Part shown: positions 27,801-37,876 of the stretch, in pieces
Layout: every line of letters begins with the position of its first letter
Numbering within the stretch: the stretch's first letter is position 1
NCBI GenBank assembly: GCA_009731375.1
Contig: BJOX01000272.1
Coordinates: 149,910 to 213,909 of the forward strand
Direction: 5' to 3'
Length of the DNA stretch: 64,000 nt
From: Paulinella micropora
Lineage: Eukaryota > Cercozoa > Imbricatea > Euglyphida
Translations under genes and position numbers: made by a program
Notes under the pieces: model-generated
Seen by the model: only the letters and a program-made list of their open reading frames with translations
Told to the model about the DNA's origin: nothing
The model's database searches: none

Positions 27801-29868
27801 TGTATTACAACAAGAGGATGAGGAGAAGAAATTACGCCCAATCATGTTTATTAGTAGGAAGTTGTGTGCGGCGGAGAGAAACTATTGCACAAGGCAAAGA
27901 GAGGCGTTGGCGGTAGTATGGGCCCTCAAGAGGCTCAGAGAGTATTTGTGGGGAGGACCTCAATTTACTGTCAGAACTGATCATCATAACCTGTTATGGT
28001 TGATGAATCATGAACAGACGGGACGGCTGGCGCGGTGGCAAGCGTTCTTGTCTTGTTTCGATTTTACAATGGTCCATCTACCGGGAAAGCGAAATGTGGT
28101 CGCTGATAGCCTCTCTAGGCTAGAGTTTAACTCAGAAGTATCGGCGTTGGTGTCCACGGTGGAGATGGAAGACTTGTCCACTGACAAGGTGTATGAGGTC
28201 AGCCACATTGAGGCGATGGAGATGGCGAGTGGAGTCCGATATGACCGCACAGGTCTACGGTACAGTCCACAAGGCCCGGATCACGGGATATGTTGTGAGC
28301 TACATACCCAGGAGGACGCTGAGTGGTCCTATGAGGTATATGAGAATGCGAAGGCGAACATAAGAGAGGAAGAGGAGACGCAGGAAGTTTATGCGGAGCC
28401 TCCTCAAGAGCGGAGAAGTGACCTAGACGATGACCCGGAAAGAATCGGGGTACGGCTAGAAGATGGTACTATCCATATAGCCTCGCCTACCGCATGGAGG
28501 CAACAACAGGCTCAAGATCCGGAGTTTAAAGAACTGATACAGTTATATCAGAACCCGGATGAGCTACGGATGACGAAAGCGATCAAAGATCAGATGAAGG
28601 AGATGGGATGGAGAGATGGTCTACTGTGGTACAAGGGCCTTCACGGTCGCTATGCGTCACAGCCGGACAAATGGACCCTTTGGGTACCGGAGAGTCTGAG
28701 ACGATTTATATTTGTCGCAGCCCACAATTGCCCACTTTTGGCGCATCCGGGTCGACAACGAACTCATATGTTCGTAGCGAGGCGATTCTGGTGGAAGAAG
28801 ATGAAGGAGGAGATAGATCAGGCGGTGGATGCATGCATCCCGTGCAAGATAAACAAAACACCACTGAAGGCAAATTTCGGCCTGATTGGCGAATTTCCTC
28901 TTCATGCGGGGATGTTTGAGTTTATACACATTGATCATGTGGGACCTTTCCCAGAATCGAAGGATGGTTACAAATACCTCCTTACGGCTATTGACAGAGC
29001 CACCAACTATGTGTGGATCATCCCTGTCAAAGACGTTACCGGCAAGACGACGGCCGAGGCGCTGATCGATAGGATCATCTCACAGATCGGAGTACCAAGA
29101 AAGATATGTTCTGATCGAGGCTCGGACTTTAATAACGAGGTCATCGACAAACTATCTAAGTATTACGGGATGAAATGGCAATATGTTACTGCCTATAACC
29201 CGCGAGCAAATGGGAAAATCGAGCGGGTACACAGACCCCTCAAAGCCTCGCTAAAGATGTATTGCACGAAGAAGGAGAATCAAAGAGCATGGGTCGAGGC
29301 AGCACCATCATTTGCGTTTGCAATGAACTGTCTACCCTCTACGGCGTTAGGAGGCTCGAAGAGCTCAATCTCGCCATATCAGTTAGTATATGGGCGTGAG
29401 CCTGATATCCCGACTTCGCTCCTTCACCCAAAAGACACTTGGGCGGATGCGGATGAGTTGTTTGGGATGAGACTTAGAGTGAAGATGGAGGCGGAACAAA
29501 TAGTCAGGGCGCATAGAGAGGCGGAGCGCCGAAAGACTGATGCTGAAGGGGTGCGACAAGCGCACTTGGATCAGATCAAGTTCCAGGTCGGGGATATTGT
29601 ACTATTGTACCATCCTCAAGTCCCGAAGGGAGTCAGCTCTAAGCTGTTCACTCACTGGAAAGGACCTTATCAGATTATGGAACAGACGGGACCTCTGAAT
29701 TACAAGATCAGGGGTAGAGGGAAGGTGCAAATTGTGAATGTAAGAAGGCTGATTAAGTATGATCCCTTCTTATTGGAAGATGAATCCGTTGAGGAGGCGT
29801 TAAAACGGATGAAGGACGATTTCAAAGAGGTGCCGCCCATCCACAAGGAGACTGGCATCATGATTTGA
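24838..29868 (+). CDS. pol: Pol polyprotein: protease, reverse transcriptase, RNase H, integrase
   Basis: Open from just after the Gag TGA to TGA at 29,866; there is no ATG at its 5' end. A retropepsin-like region lies near 25,400-25,680, with DTM in place of the usual DTG. RT carries FCYIDDIIVYSN (YIDD at 27,313). RNase H starts at VDTDASKFAIG (27,766). Integrase has an HHCC finger (HNCPLLAHPG...CIPC) and a D,D35E triad at codons 28,933, 29,113 and 29,221, followed by a C-terminal chromatin-binding-type region (GDIVLLYHPQVPKG...). The C-terminus is truncated: after KEVPPIHKE it reads five unrelated residues and stops, whereas copy 2 continues for about 270 residues. Confidence 0.92.
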   Translation: MEGEEERKEKTVKFNPKVTVLSNAVVQTGPTLPLCENKDVGTQRLQPQGSLIPVHTARLPMITDANRKARLAMEARRPMADVSPRPSKQPRTDSMSTVAAGGEQKDNVCTQVPQDNVAQIVNAPVPQNNKNVNEVKQEEKKEELKNLETRLQNLERKVLVLAANIHRPDALCYTELYCETLKTILKVGNDTMANINIVGRKFFNRYRDWVDGNMKKSTGTLKGVSSRTDITGIITLTFKLKSARVYRMDLYVVPGYHGSILLSYDQLATMGAVIDCAARRVIYGVKRGEENDIDPFNATDSYEAYELSLATDHKKMAIAHEALEVYVHPHVVRPDELSWTDNWESQGCTVTVPTSHWDKKSIDDLIEKRKEEIICIAQRSPSLARFAEGVGTDVHITNGYCFHAKVGEEKREAFVPRRTGRIPDTPPETIKSFITDFWGDEPTWPRSLSEVKKCLRTLFENNKPYTIILPYNEKAIWAQEIRDRLIDHPIPVPSRKQQLVVACRMGTREQSSAYKRKLRDLDKLKLIPQAFTCFDGFYTRKAPLQYARLIDMLVELGKDDEPDTVTYEKTGLDDVSEEDLGLEEDREPLKQHKQMSDEDFQEAARKILEEGVGTEKEKELLKAKLEANKEIFDPPHAGGVKPEDFTAVIYKIPGAEPSPAPRRANLSIHEAKIAEELARQLLNEDFIERSTSPIVSQPRIVPKPGGEWRLTVNYARVNKVLEEERNPLPTLEEGRRVLRNAKFYSVIDLKNGFWQIPLEEKSRWLTAFVVGMEIYQWKVLPMGLKQAPGLFQKAMQKMLSSQYDDLSDGGFMRRRGQKAGEYAFCYIDDIIVYSNTMEEHIDHLSDIFRRIGAFGLKCNLKKCQLAKTSVTYLGYEISHNRVSISKEKREEIMNRPIPKNRTELHSFLAMAQYYSQFIPDWGATRAKFGEMIDFGDFEKWGEEALQAFHALKDLIYKDPKDGGLVLTMPDFTKQFVVDTDASKFAIGAVLQQEDEEKKLRPIMFISRKLCAAERNYCTRQREALAVVWALKRLREYLWGGPQFTVRTDHHNLLWLMNHEQTGRLARWQAFLSCFDFTMVHLPGKRNVVADSLSRLEFNSEVSALVSTVEMEDLSTDKVYEVSHIEAMEMASGVRYDRTGLRYSPQGPDHGICCELHTQEDAEWSYEVYENAKANIREEEETQEVYAEPPQERRSDLDDDPERIGVRLEDGTIHIASPTAWRQQQAQDPEFKELIQLYQNPDELRMTKAIKDQMKEMGWRDGLLWYKGLHGRYASQPDKWTLWVPESLRRFIFVAAHNCPLLAHPGRQRTHMFVARRFWWKKMKEEIDQAVDACIPCKINKTPLKANFGLIGEFPLHAGMFEFIHIDHVGPFPESKDGYKYLLTAIDRATNYVWIIPVKDVTGKTTAEALIDRIISQIGVPRKICSDRGSDFNNEVIDKLSKYYGMKWQYVTAYNPRANGKIERVHRPLKASLKMYCTKKENQRAWVEAAPSFAFAMNCLPSTALGGSKSSISPYQLVYGREPDIPTSLLHPKDTWADADELFGMRLRVKMEAEQIVRAHREAERRKTDAEGVRQAHLDQIKFQVGDIVLLYHPQVPKGVSSKLFTHWKGPYQIMEQTGPLNYKIRGRGKVQIVNVRRLIKYDPFLLEDESVEEALKRMKDDFKEVPPIHKETGIMI

Positions 29869-30619
29869 CCATGCATCATCAGTTATCGATATGAACATTA
29901 AAACGAGTCAGTGCTATAACTTGGCATTCGATCGCAACATACGAGTGCGAAGGGTAGATCGATATCGATACTACACCGTAGACAGGGATCGCTAGTGTGA
30001 TGAGCGATGGTGTTCCTGGGTATGACCCTTTGCAAGTACCCCTAGGATGATGTTCTCAAAAATGAAATGTTCTCTGGTAACATTAAATCATTTTTTTACG
30101 ATTTTTTATATATTGTCATACCTGTGCACGGTCAATCTCTACTTGTGTCGGTATATCGCAGGGTTGGGCACTCACACCCCGACTTTCAATATGGCTAATT
30201 AGGACTGGCCCCCTAGTATTATATTATAGGATATCCGCTTTGGACAAAGGTATGTTATTAAAAGATAATGTATTTACGATCACAGTGTGAAAAATAATAT
30301 TGATAATGATAATTAATAAGTAAATCAAGGGGGGAAGTACAGCACCACGCGGCTTGTATTTTTTAATGGTAATACATTTGTTCTTGACATACTGCCGATA
30401 AAAGAAATTGAAGGGGAAGGAGTTCACATTTACAAGAACGGCTAGAGACTAAGTTGTGACGTGCCGTATGGGGATGTATATATCAGGCGTATTTCAGCGT
30501 CTATCCGTGGGTCGATGCGCTGTGGCACGACTCCATGGACATACAATTTGCAGAAAGAAATCAGAAGTTCAACGGTATGACGAAAATGCTATTTTCGTCA
30601 TAAAATCGGTAGGGGCTAC
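29869..30619 (+). other. Retrotransposon 3' untranslated region
   Basis: Homologous to 60,973-61,740 of copy 2 in reverse. It ends in a purine-rich stretch (GGTAGGGGC) just before the 3' LTR, the usual place of the polypurine tract; copy 2 has AGGAGGGGG there. Confidence 0.6.
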
Positions 30620-31080
30620 TGTAGGCATCAACCCCCGGATAGGCGCTCAGCCGGTAAAAAGTACACTTTTTCCAGTATCGTTTGTCCGGATTGGACAGGC
30701 TAATGCTATTTTATTCCTGTGCACGGTCTGTTGCAGTTTTCCTTTTCGGCTTTACTGCCAGTGACTGAGCTAATGTAACGAGACATCATTCTCTTCCCAA
30801 GTTTTGAGGATTGTGTTTGGTTGTATATATTACGGCTGAGACTTTTTCTACGAGCTATCATTGGGGGCATTACATTTGGAGTCCCGGCCACAGTGATTTC
30901 ACTAGGCTAATTTCTTTCTGCACCGTGACTGCCACACGAGCAACAGAACGAATCATAAGTTTTCACTGATCTGTCTCACACGGGGACGTGACAAAAACAA
31001 ATACTCCAACATATAATCCTCACAGCTCTTTGAAGTTGTTAAACAAATATTATAGTCTGATCAGTGGCTGTGAGTTGGTC
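30620..31080 (+). repeat. 3' LTR
   Basis: Starts TGTAGGCATCAACCCCCGGA and matches the 5' LTR in order, with small indels. 31,081-31,226 repeats an internal LTR segment (TTTTTTGGCTTCACTGAGCT to GGGGGCATTACAC), so a second, partial LTR lies directly after it. Confidence 0.7.
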
Positions 31081-31330
31081 TGTTCAACTGCCGTTTCCTT
31101 TTTTGGCTTCACTGAGCTAATATACAATATTGTTGAATAACAAGACATCATTCTCTTCTTTTGAGGATCGTGTTTGGTTGTATTATTAATACCGACTTTT
31201 TCTACGAGCTATCACTGGGGGCATTACACAACAACTCTTAATTTATTAAGCATTTGTAGCGTCGGACAACACTGATTTTAACATCAACACTGATGTTTTG
31301 AAACCATCTGGTTAAGGGTTAAGCCCTGAC
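31081..31330. repeat. Partial LTR fragment and inverted flank repeat
   Basis: 31,081-31,226 is an LTR fragment. 31,227-31,325 is the reverse complement, with changes, of 20,441-20,575. This suggests a larger element or duplication encloses the gypsy copy. Confidence 0.6.
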
Positions 31331-32086
31331 TCGGCCCGTAAGAGGTGAAATACCGGTGAGTAAATAGCAGAGCGGTCACTTCGTTTATCAAGTTTATTAA
31401 TACGTAGATTTCTACTTGCCAAGTTGCAGACTTTGGTGGCAATATACGAACCGCACGACTGAACGTAGATTGTGACTCCCGGCTACTAAGTTGAATTGCG
31501 TAAAACTGATCCTAGTATTTTCTTAATAATACCTGGCCGACTGCAAAGTATTATACATACTATGATATATATATATTATATATCATTATATATATATATC
31601 ATTATATATATATACTGATATATATATATACTGATATATATATATATACTGATATATATATATATATAAATATTGCCATTTATAATCGTACTGATTTAGC
31701 TAAAATGTTGGTTGGACTATTACGTTTTGACAACGTAATGAAATGTGTGTGCAAGATGGAGATGAGAAAAAAGGAAACCCTGTCGTTGAGTTTTGTGCAA
31801 CTCAAGATGAGTTACATTTGAAACATGTAAACTGAGACTTAACTTAAGATGAGTTACATTTGAACCATGTGAACTGAGACTTCTATTTCTCAGTGATAGC
31901 TAGACAGTGATATCACGCTTTTATTTTTTTAACCTTGAAGGCATCTTTAGCCGTGCTGATTATGTGGTTGATATAAAACTGTAAATAGAAGTATAGCGGG
32001 TTTGCCTCAAAGCGCCTATTTCATCTGGTTTTCTCCGTCTAGCTCATACCGTAGCATAGCTTAGAGTACCAGCAGTCTGAGCGAGA

Positions 32087-32129
<43 letters not shown>

Positions 32130-32270
32130 ATTATTATTATTATTATTATTATTATTTATTTACTTATTTATTTTTTTTGTTGAGAAAAAGGAGGCGTGAC
32201 AGGATCAAATCTATCTAGAAAACTAGTACATACTGTCTTTATATGTAAATACATTATTGGGAAAAAAAAA
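31331..32270. other. Non-coding, with AT and ATT microsatellites
   Basis: (AT)n blocks at 31,560-31,670 and (ATT)n at 32,090-32,155. A short tandem pair TTAAGATGAGTTACATTTGAA lies near 31,800-31,880. No gene seen. Confidence 0.6.
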
Positions 32271-33656
32271 TCATAATATAATGTCTGAACCTGGAATAGC
32301 CTTAAACAAGAGACCAGCACTCCAAGCTAATGGGGGTGCGATAACCACAAGGACTAAAATCACCACAATCGCATAGAGGTCAGTATAAGCAAACCCAACA
32401 GCCAAAGGAACGATAATCCATTGGTGAACAATATATGTAGCATAAGCCGAGCCTATTAGCCTGCTGAAAAATTGAGACGGCTTTTCATTCCGATATTCCT
32501 TGAAATACCCAAGTAAGCTATACGACCAAAACACTGCAAAGAACTGTTCAAAAAGCGTTCTAAGGAAGGTGTGAAGGTAAAAACCAACAATGGCTTGGAG
32601 CAGTTCATATAGGTAGACCTGGCAAATAATAAATAAGAAGTAGAAGAATATTGCACAGCAAAGAGTGACGCGCAGATGCGAAATGCGAATGTGGTCCAAA
32701 AACTGGTAGGAATTTGCAAGGATACCGGCAGTGAAGGCAAGAATATATTGCATTATAAAACCAAGATTCCCCACAACAGGATACCAGGGATAACCAGCTG
32801 GAAATAGAAATCGGACTAAAGAGTTGAGCACAACCAGTATCGAGGACATCTTGATTAATAGAAACACCATGCTCTTCTGAGAGATGGACTCAAGTGGATG
32901 TTGAGTGAAGACAAACTCTTTCCACGATTCAACTGAGTGAATGAGACCAACAGCAATCAAACTTAAGGCAAACAGCGTCACAAGGAACCACATATGATTC
33001 ATCACAAACACAGTCCTTCCTAAGTCTTCAAAATACCAAGGCCATACTTCGGCAAAGGAGAACGTGGAGGCTCCCATTGGAACATCCCATGTTGAATTCA
33101 CGAAACATACCAGGAGAGGAAAGAAGACGAAATCATAAAGAATGGCAGGAATCATCAACCGATAAAATCTGTCCTTCAAAAATACCCAAGGACCTTTGCG
33201 CTTGAGGGATGGAGCAGTAACAAGGCCGGAAAGGAAGAAAAACAAACCCATAAAGTAAGCCTGATCTCCTGGAAGTAGCATGTAGCCAAAAATAATCGTC
33301 GGAATTGCAGGTTCCCAAGGCCGGTAGAAAGGAATCCAACCAGCCAAAACCACCCAGAAGCAATGATGCACCACCACAAGAAGGGTCAACCATGTGCGCA
33401 AACTGTCAATGTAATAAAGGCGAGGTTTCTTTGCACCGGGAGCAGCGTCCGTATCCTCAGGCTGTTTTGTGAGGTTATCAGTAACGGGAGCTTCCAGATC
33501 TTGTTTGCTTGCTGCGGCTGTGTGAAAGGCCTGAAGGCTTTCGATGTCCGCTTCGACTGAAGTACTATCTCTTGCTCCGGCTGATAGAAAGGCCTGAGAG
33601 TTTTCGTTCTCCACTTCGACGTGTTTTTTGCCCACTTCGACTGAAGTGCTAGCCAT
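32271..33656 (-). CDS. Membrane acyltransferase (acyltransferase-3 / OafA-like family)
   Basis: 461 aa from ATG at 33,656, uninterrupted. Residues 1-75 are polar and contain an imperfect repeat (TSVEV.../...SQAFLSAGARDSTSVEAD). From residue 80 the fold is polytopic, with about ten hydrophobic segments. It opens YYIDSLRTWLTLLVVVHHCF, the family's first helix; HH at about 97-98 matches the family's conserved histidine. FFFLSGL and the basic FLKDRFYRLMIP follow, also typical. Family members move acyl groups onto sugars or lipids at a membrane; the substrate here is unknown. Apparently intronless, unlike the PPR gene. It is the only clear host gene between the gypsy copy and the provirus. Confidence 0.85.
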   Translation of the reverse strand: MASTSVEVGKKHVEVENENSQAFLSAGARDSTSVEADIESLQAFHTAAASKQDLEAPVTDNLTKQPEDTDAAPGAKKPRLYYIDSLRTWLTLLVVVHHCFWVVLAGWIPFYRPWEPAIPTIIFGYMLLPGDQAYFMGLFFFLSGLVTAPSLKRKGPWVFLKDRFYRLMIPAILYDFVFFPLLVCFVNSTWDVPMGASTFSFAEVWPWYFEDLGRTVFVMNHMWFLVTLFALSLIAVGLIHSVESWKEFVFTQHPLESISQKSMVFLLIKMSSILVVLNSLVRFLFPAGYPWYPVVGNLGFIMQYILAFTAGILANSYQFLDHIRISHLRVTLCCAIFFYFLFIICQVYLYELLQAIVGFYLHTFLRTLFEQFFAVFWSYSLLGYFKEYRNEKPSQFFSRLIGSAYATYIVHQWIIVPLAVGFAYTDLYAIVVILVLVVIAPPLAWSAGLLFKAIPGSDIIL

Positions 33657-33824
33657 TCCTACAGTAGTTATTTTGAGCTGTATGTGTAGTAGCAGAATGG
33701 AGTTTAGGAAAAGGTTCTACCTATAGTCGCTTTCTGATGGAGAGAATAATATTAATAATCACAACAGAAAACATTGACTTATTACCTGTTGCAAACAAAT
33801 ACAATCAAATCAGACTTCACGTCG

Positions 33825-33826
33825 GC

Positions 33827-33880
<54 letters not shown>

Positions 33881-34325
33881 GAGATATCGACTAATGTCAG
33901 AAAAAAAGGAGCTTCTGATTTCTTCAACCAAGGTCTGTGGGCAAAGTATTAACCCGATGCCTAGGTAAGCCGTGATGTTTGCACGGAAGGGACTAATACA
34001 GGCGATACCAGAAGAGTTCTCTCGACAGCATGTCTCAGCAAGAGCTCAAACCTCCCTAGTACCAGGCGGGGCCAGGGCTCGTTCCATAAGCGCCCCTTGT
34101 AGAACGAGCTCCCACCTCCATTACAGAGGACCCAGTGAGCAGATGGAATTTCGAGACTGTGGTGACAGTCTAGCATAGGCCGACACAGCACTGTGGGTTT
34201 ATTCCGGGCTGAACAAGCGAGAAAGGGTACCCTGAGGGAACAGGATTGTGCTTCCCGACGCTATTCCGGCATGTGACTTATACGCATATGGCTAGGTACA
34301 CATAGGGCACCCCACCACGGGCCCA
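33825..34325 (+). repeat. GATA array and dispersed repeat family B, copy 2
   Basis: (GATA)n followed by a copy of the 3,914-4,660 repeat, starting GAGATATCGACTAATGTCAG, without the gap present in copy 1. As in copy 1 the GATA array directly abuts its 5' end. Confidence 0.75.
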
Positions 34326-34397
34326 GCATTCCCACACGTCGGGAAGCACAATCCTGTTCCCGCAGGGTGCCCTTTCTCCAGGTGGTGTGATGAGAAC

Positions 34398-34484
<87 letters not shown>

Positions 34485-34509
34485 GATAGATAGATACATA
34501 GGGTATAAA

Positions 34510-34547
<38 letters not shown>

Positions 34548-34626
34548 AATATATATATAATATTATATATATATGAAGCACAATCCTGTTCCCGCAGGGT
34601 GCCCTTTCTCCAGGTGGTGTGATGAG

Positions 34627-34689
<63 letters not shown>

Positions 34690-34775
34690 GATAGATAGAT
34701 AGATAGAGAGATAGATAGATAGATAGATAGATATATAGATAGATAGATAGGTTATATATATATATTATATATATA

Positions 34776-34816
<41 letters not shown>

Positions 34817-35230
34817 CATGCATACATACATACTTACATTCATACATACGTACATACATACATTCATACATACACACATACGTATACATACATACATAAA
34901 TACATTCATGCATACATACAAATATACATATATAGTGATAGATACATGCATGCATGCATACATACATACATTTACATTTGTACATACATAGATGTATATG
35001 TATGTATGTATGCAGTCACCAATCGTACCTGCTACCATATATAGTTTTGTATGTATGTATGTATGTATGTATGTGTGTATGCATGTATGCATGTATGTAT
35101 GTTGTGGTCGATGGCAGTATGCATCGCAGCTATACTACTCCTCGGTGGCAAGGTTACATATTTCACCACGAGGTAAGCAGCATACATACATACATACATA
35201 CAAACATACAGAACTATATATATGTTCTCT
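34220..35230. repeat. GATA, AT and ATAC arrays with inverted B fragments
   Basis: Segments at 34,335-34,397 and 34,574-34,628 (GCACAATCCTGTTCCC...GGTGTGATGAGAA) are inverted relative to the end of repeat B at 34,200-34,258. The remainder is GATA, AT and ATAC/ATGT arrays. A possible 55-bp exon (acceptor GATGGCAG, donor GTAAGC) lies at 35,122-35,173 on the plus strand, of low confidence. Confidence 0.75.
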
Positions 35231-35372
35231 TTCCATCCTTCCTTATTTCCTTCCTCCCTTCCTTGTGTGTGTGGATGTTGGCATATAGCGCTGGCGGCTT
35301 CCGGTGCTCTGCTGTTTCGAGAGGGTACCCGAAACGGGGGTCACATTGGATACGCGCAAGTACCTTTCTCTA

Positions 35373-35434
<62 letters not shown>

Positions 35435-36716
35435 TTTTCAACCAACCCCGATTTCTAACCACTCCTTTTTTCTCCCTCTTTTCTACCACACTTCTTTTAC
35501 TCTCATTTTCTGATCCCCGAGAGAAGGTCAACCCCCTTCTCCTCAACAACGCTCACTAAACTTTATACTCTCGTATGCAGTTTTCGTGAATAGACCCTTC
35601 TCATTTCCAAGGTCTATGCCCCATTCCACTCTCTATTTTTTATTCTCCTTTTCTCACCCTATTTTTATTTTACTTCTTTTCTTCCTCCCTGCACAATTCT
35701 GTCTTATCTCTCTGTCTCTCTCTCACACACACACACACACACACTCTGTCTCTCTCGTCTCTTCCCTTTTCTCTCGATCTTCTCTCAATCTCTCTTCTTC
35801 TACCTTTTTTTAAAATCATCATTTCACAACACTTTTACATTTATAAATCCATGTATCTTTACAACTTATGCATAAAGGGTAAAGATACATTAATCATATT
35901 TTCTTACATATTCTTTCACCACACATAATGGTTATGGACGGTGGGGAGCGCATATGCAGTCGGCACGGTGTGCTTAAAGAGATACTCCTGGCAACCCTTA
36001 TTTCGAATCGTATCTCATAAATACCATTTGAAATAAGCGTCTACACGCAGACCCTTCTACCGAATACTAAGGAGTCTCAAAAACTCCAAGTTTTCGGTGT
36101 TACATATTCTACCCTATATTCGAATCCTCTCTAATATACTACCCTACACTCTATCTCTCTATACCATTCAAAATATACATAAACTCTCTCTCTCTCTCTG
36201 TCTCTTTTTTCCTTCTTCTTCTTTCTTATTAGCTAAAGCGCTCTTGTGAGTCCCAAAGGCGCCTCTTTGCTAAGTCAAGGATCATGGCGTTTCCGCGCGC
36301 TGTAATCTCTCACTCGCTCTCTCTCTCAACAGAGAGGAAGAGAGAAAGAGAGAAAGAAGAAGAAAAAAAAAGGTTGAGAGAGGAAGAGAGAAAGAGATCT
36401 TTCTCTCCTTTCTTTCTTCTCCCTCTCTTTCTCCTTTCTTTCCTTGTACAGCTCTTCCTTTTGTACATAGTCTCCTTATTTACTCTCGTTCTCCTTCGAT
36501 CTTCCCTTTTTTAACCTTCTCTTTCTTTTCCTTGCTTTCTTTTACTTCGTTTTCACCTTCTTGTCCCTTCCTACTTGTTAGTTGTTTCTTTATCCCTTTT
36601 TCTTTCTACATTTTTTTCTACTTCTTTCCCTTTTCCCCCTGTTTTTTTTTTTAATTTTTGTCTTTCAGTTTCTCGGTTTGACTAGACTCTTTATTTCCTG
36701 TACAATTTGCTTCTTA

Positions 36717-36755
<39 letters not shown>

Positions 36756-37010
36756 AATAACTAGGTTTCCACCTTAGATAAAGGTATAACTTACTAGCTA
36801 TACTTTTCACGTGGACGTTCCCTGAGCCCGATTGTAAAATTGTTCTCTCAATAAAAGCGAAGAAGAAGAAGAGAGAGAGAAAGAGAGAGAGAGAGAGAAT
36901 CCTGTCGAGCTATTTGGTAAAAATATAAATTTCTAGAATCTAGATCTTCCTCCTTACAATCTTCAACTAGTTCCTAGATTTTTATCATTTTTGCCTAATA
37001 GTCAAACATG
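35231..37010. other. CT-rich and GA-rich DNA without a clear gene
   Basis: (CT)n at 35,370-35,430, pyrimidine-rich tracts to 36,720, (GA)n at 36,720-36,755 and 36,860-36,900. A possible exon at about 35,291-35,357 (ALAASGALLFREGT) has splice-like edges. AATAAA at 36,850 could end a transcript just upstream of the non-LTR element. Confidence 0.5.
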
Positions 37011-37011
37011 A

Positions 37012-37303
37012 TAAAATGAATTCACCAGCCAGATAGACGTTACAACATTGACCCAAGCAAAGAAACGAAAAACGCATAAAAGCCCACAAAGAGCCCAAGA
37101 AACCCAGGAAGAAACATCCGAAACAAACAACGGAACTATCACCCTCTCTCGCAAGGAAAAAAAGCGGCTAAAAAAAGCCAACAAACTCAGCAAAAAAGGA
37201 AATGGTGCCACCAACAGTGTACATGTGCAAAGGGACTGGAGCGACGAGGAAGACGACAACGAAGAAGACGTCAACAGCCCCAACAACACACCACCAGAAG
37301 CTA
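37012..37303 (+). mobile_element. Non-LTR retrotransposon ORF1, 5' part (split by the provirus)
   Basis: An open frame from about 37,048 encodes a basic, Lys-rich segment (KEKKRLKKANKLSKKGNG) then an acidic one (DWSDEEDDNEEDVNSP), ending NTPPEA at the provirus. The frame resumes at 58,357 (GAAGCTACC..., EATNKTPNNEE), which proves the two flanks were contiguous. No in-frame ATG is visible at its start. Confidence 0.75.
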
Positions 37304-37313
37304 NNNNNNNNNN

Positions 37314-37437
37314 AGAAGATGATTACCCTTTTCGCGCAGGTATTTTCAAGAAAAATACCAGCCCGAAAAGGGTCTTTTAGGACCAAAAATCACCATCATA
37401 AGAAATAATTAAGAAATCAAGAGGAAATCAAAAAGGA
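37314..37437 (+). repeat. Left terminal inverted repeat of the provirus
   Basis: 124 bp beginning AGAAGATGATTACCCTTTTC, matching the reverse complement of 58,232-58,355 with one difference (T/C). Positions 37,326-37,372 form a nested hairpin: CCCTTTTCG pairs with CGAAAAGGG and GGTATTTTC with GAAAAATACC. Confidence 0.95.
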
Positions 37438-37445
37438 AGCGAAAA

Positions 37446-37526
37446 GGAAGCAAGAAACATAAATTATTTTACATTTATAAANNNNNNNNNNGGAAGAAGG
37501 AACATAAATTATTTTACATTTATAAA
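37446..37526 (+). promoter_or_regulatory. Repeated AT-rich element with assembly gap
   Basis: AACATAAATTATTTTACATT plus TATAAA occurs on both sides of the 10-N gap (37,482-37,491), and TTATTTTACATTTATAAA returns at 37,827 before the next gene. This suggests a TATA-like promoter element, but the pair at the gap may be overlapping contig ends placed twice. Confidence 0.5.
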
Positions 37527-37549
37527 ATATTATTACATAATTATAAAAG

Positions 37550-37822
37550 ATGACGATGACATTACAACAGCAAGCAGAAAAAGAAATGAAGGAAGCATAC
37601 AACAAGCATTTTCCAGAAGCAAATGCTGATGACCTTTCTTTTAGAAATTTCACGAGAGAGCAAATGATTGATAGATATAGAAAAGCACACGAGTTCTGGG
37701 ATAAGCAAGCATATGAAATAATAAATGGTGGAAAGAATACGATGAAGGAACTATACAAAATGAAAATTTGTATCCAAGCAAAAGAACAACTAAATATGAG
37801 AATGGCTATACATAATATATAA
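37550..37822 (+). CDS. Hypothetical provirus protein, 90 aa
   Basis: 90 aa, charged and helical (QQQAEKEMKEAYNKHF...MIDRYRKAHEFWDKQAYEI). No recognised domain. First gene inside the left repeat, preceded by ACATTTATAAA. The spacing suggests an early small gene read in the polymerase direction. Confidence 0.65.
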   Translation: MTMTLQQQAEKEMKEAYNKHFPEANADDLSFRNFTREQMIDRYRKAHEFWDKQAYEIINGGKNTMKELYKMKICIQAKEQLNMRMAIHNI

Positions 37823-37876
37823 TTAATTATTTTACATTTATAAAAATATATCAACTATAATATACAACGAAGGAGG

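Larger units (their letters stand above)
21144..31080 (+). mobile_element. Ty3/gypsy LTR retrotransposon, copy 1
   Basis: Order is 5' LTR-like sequence, gag, pol (protease, reverse transcriptase, RNase H, integrase), untranslated region, 3' LTR-like sequence. The RT-RNaseH-IN order places it in Ty3/gypsy. Both LTRs begin TGTAGGCATCA, but the later parts differ by many small indels, so the copy is old or recombined. Exact LTR ends and the primer-binding site could not be fixed. Confidence 0.9.

Noticed and set aside
32271-33656. Acyltransferase as part of the provirus or gypsy element
   Set aside because: It lies outside both sets of element ends and has host-like composition.
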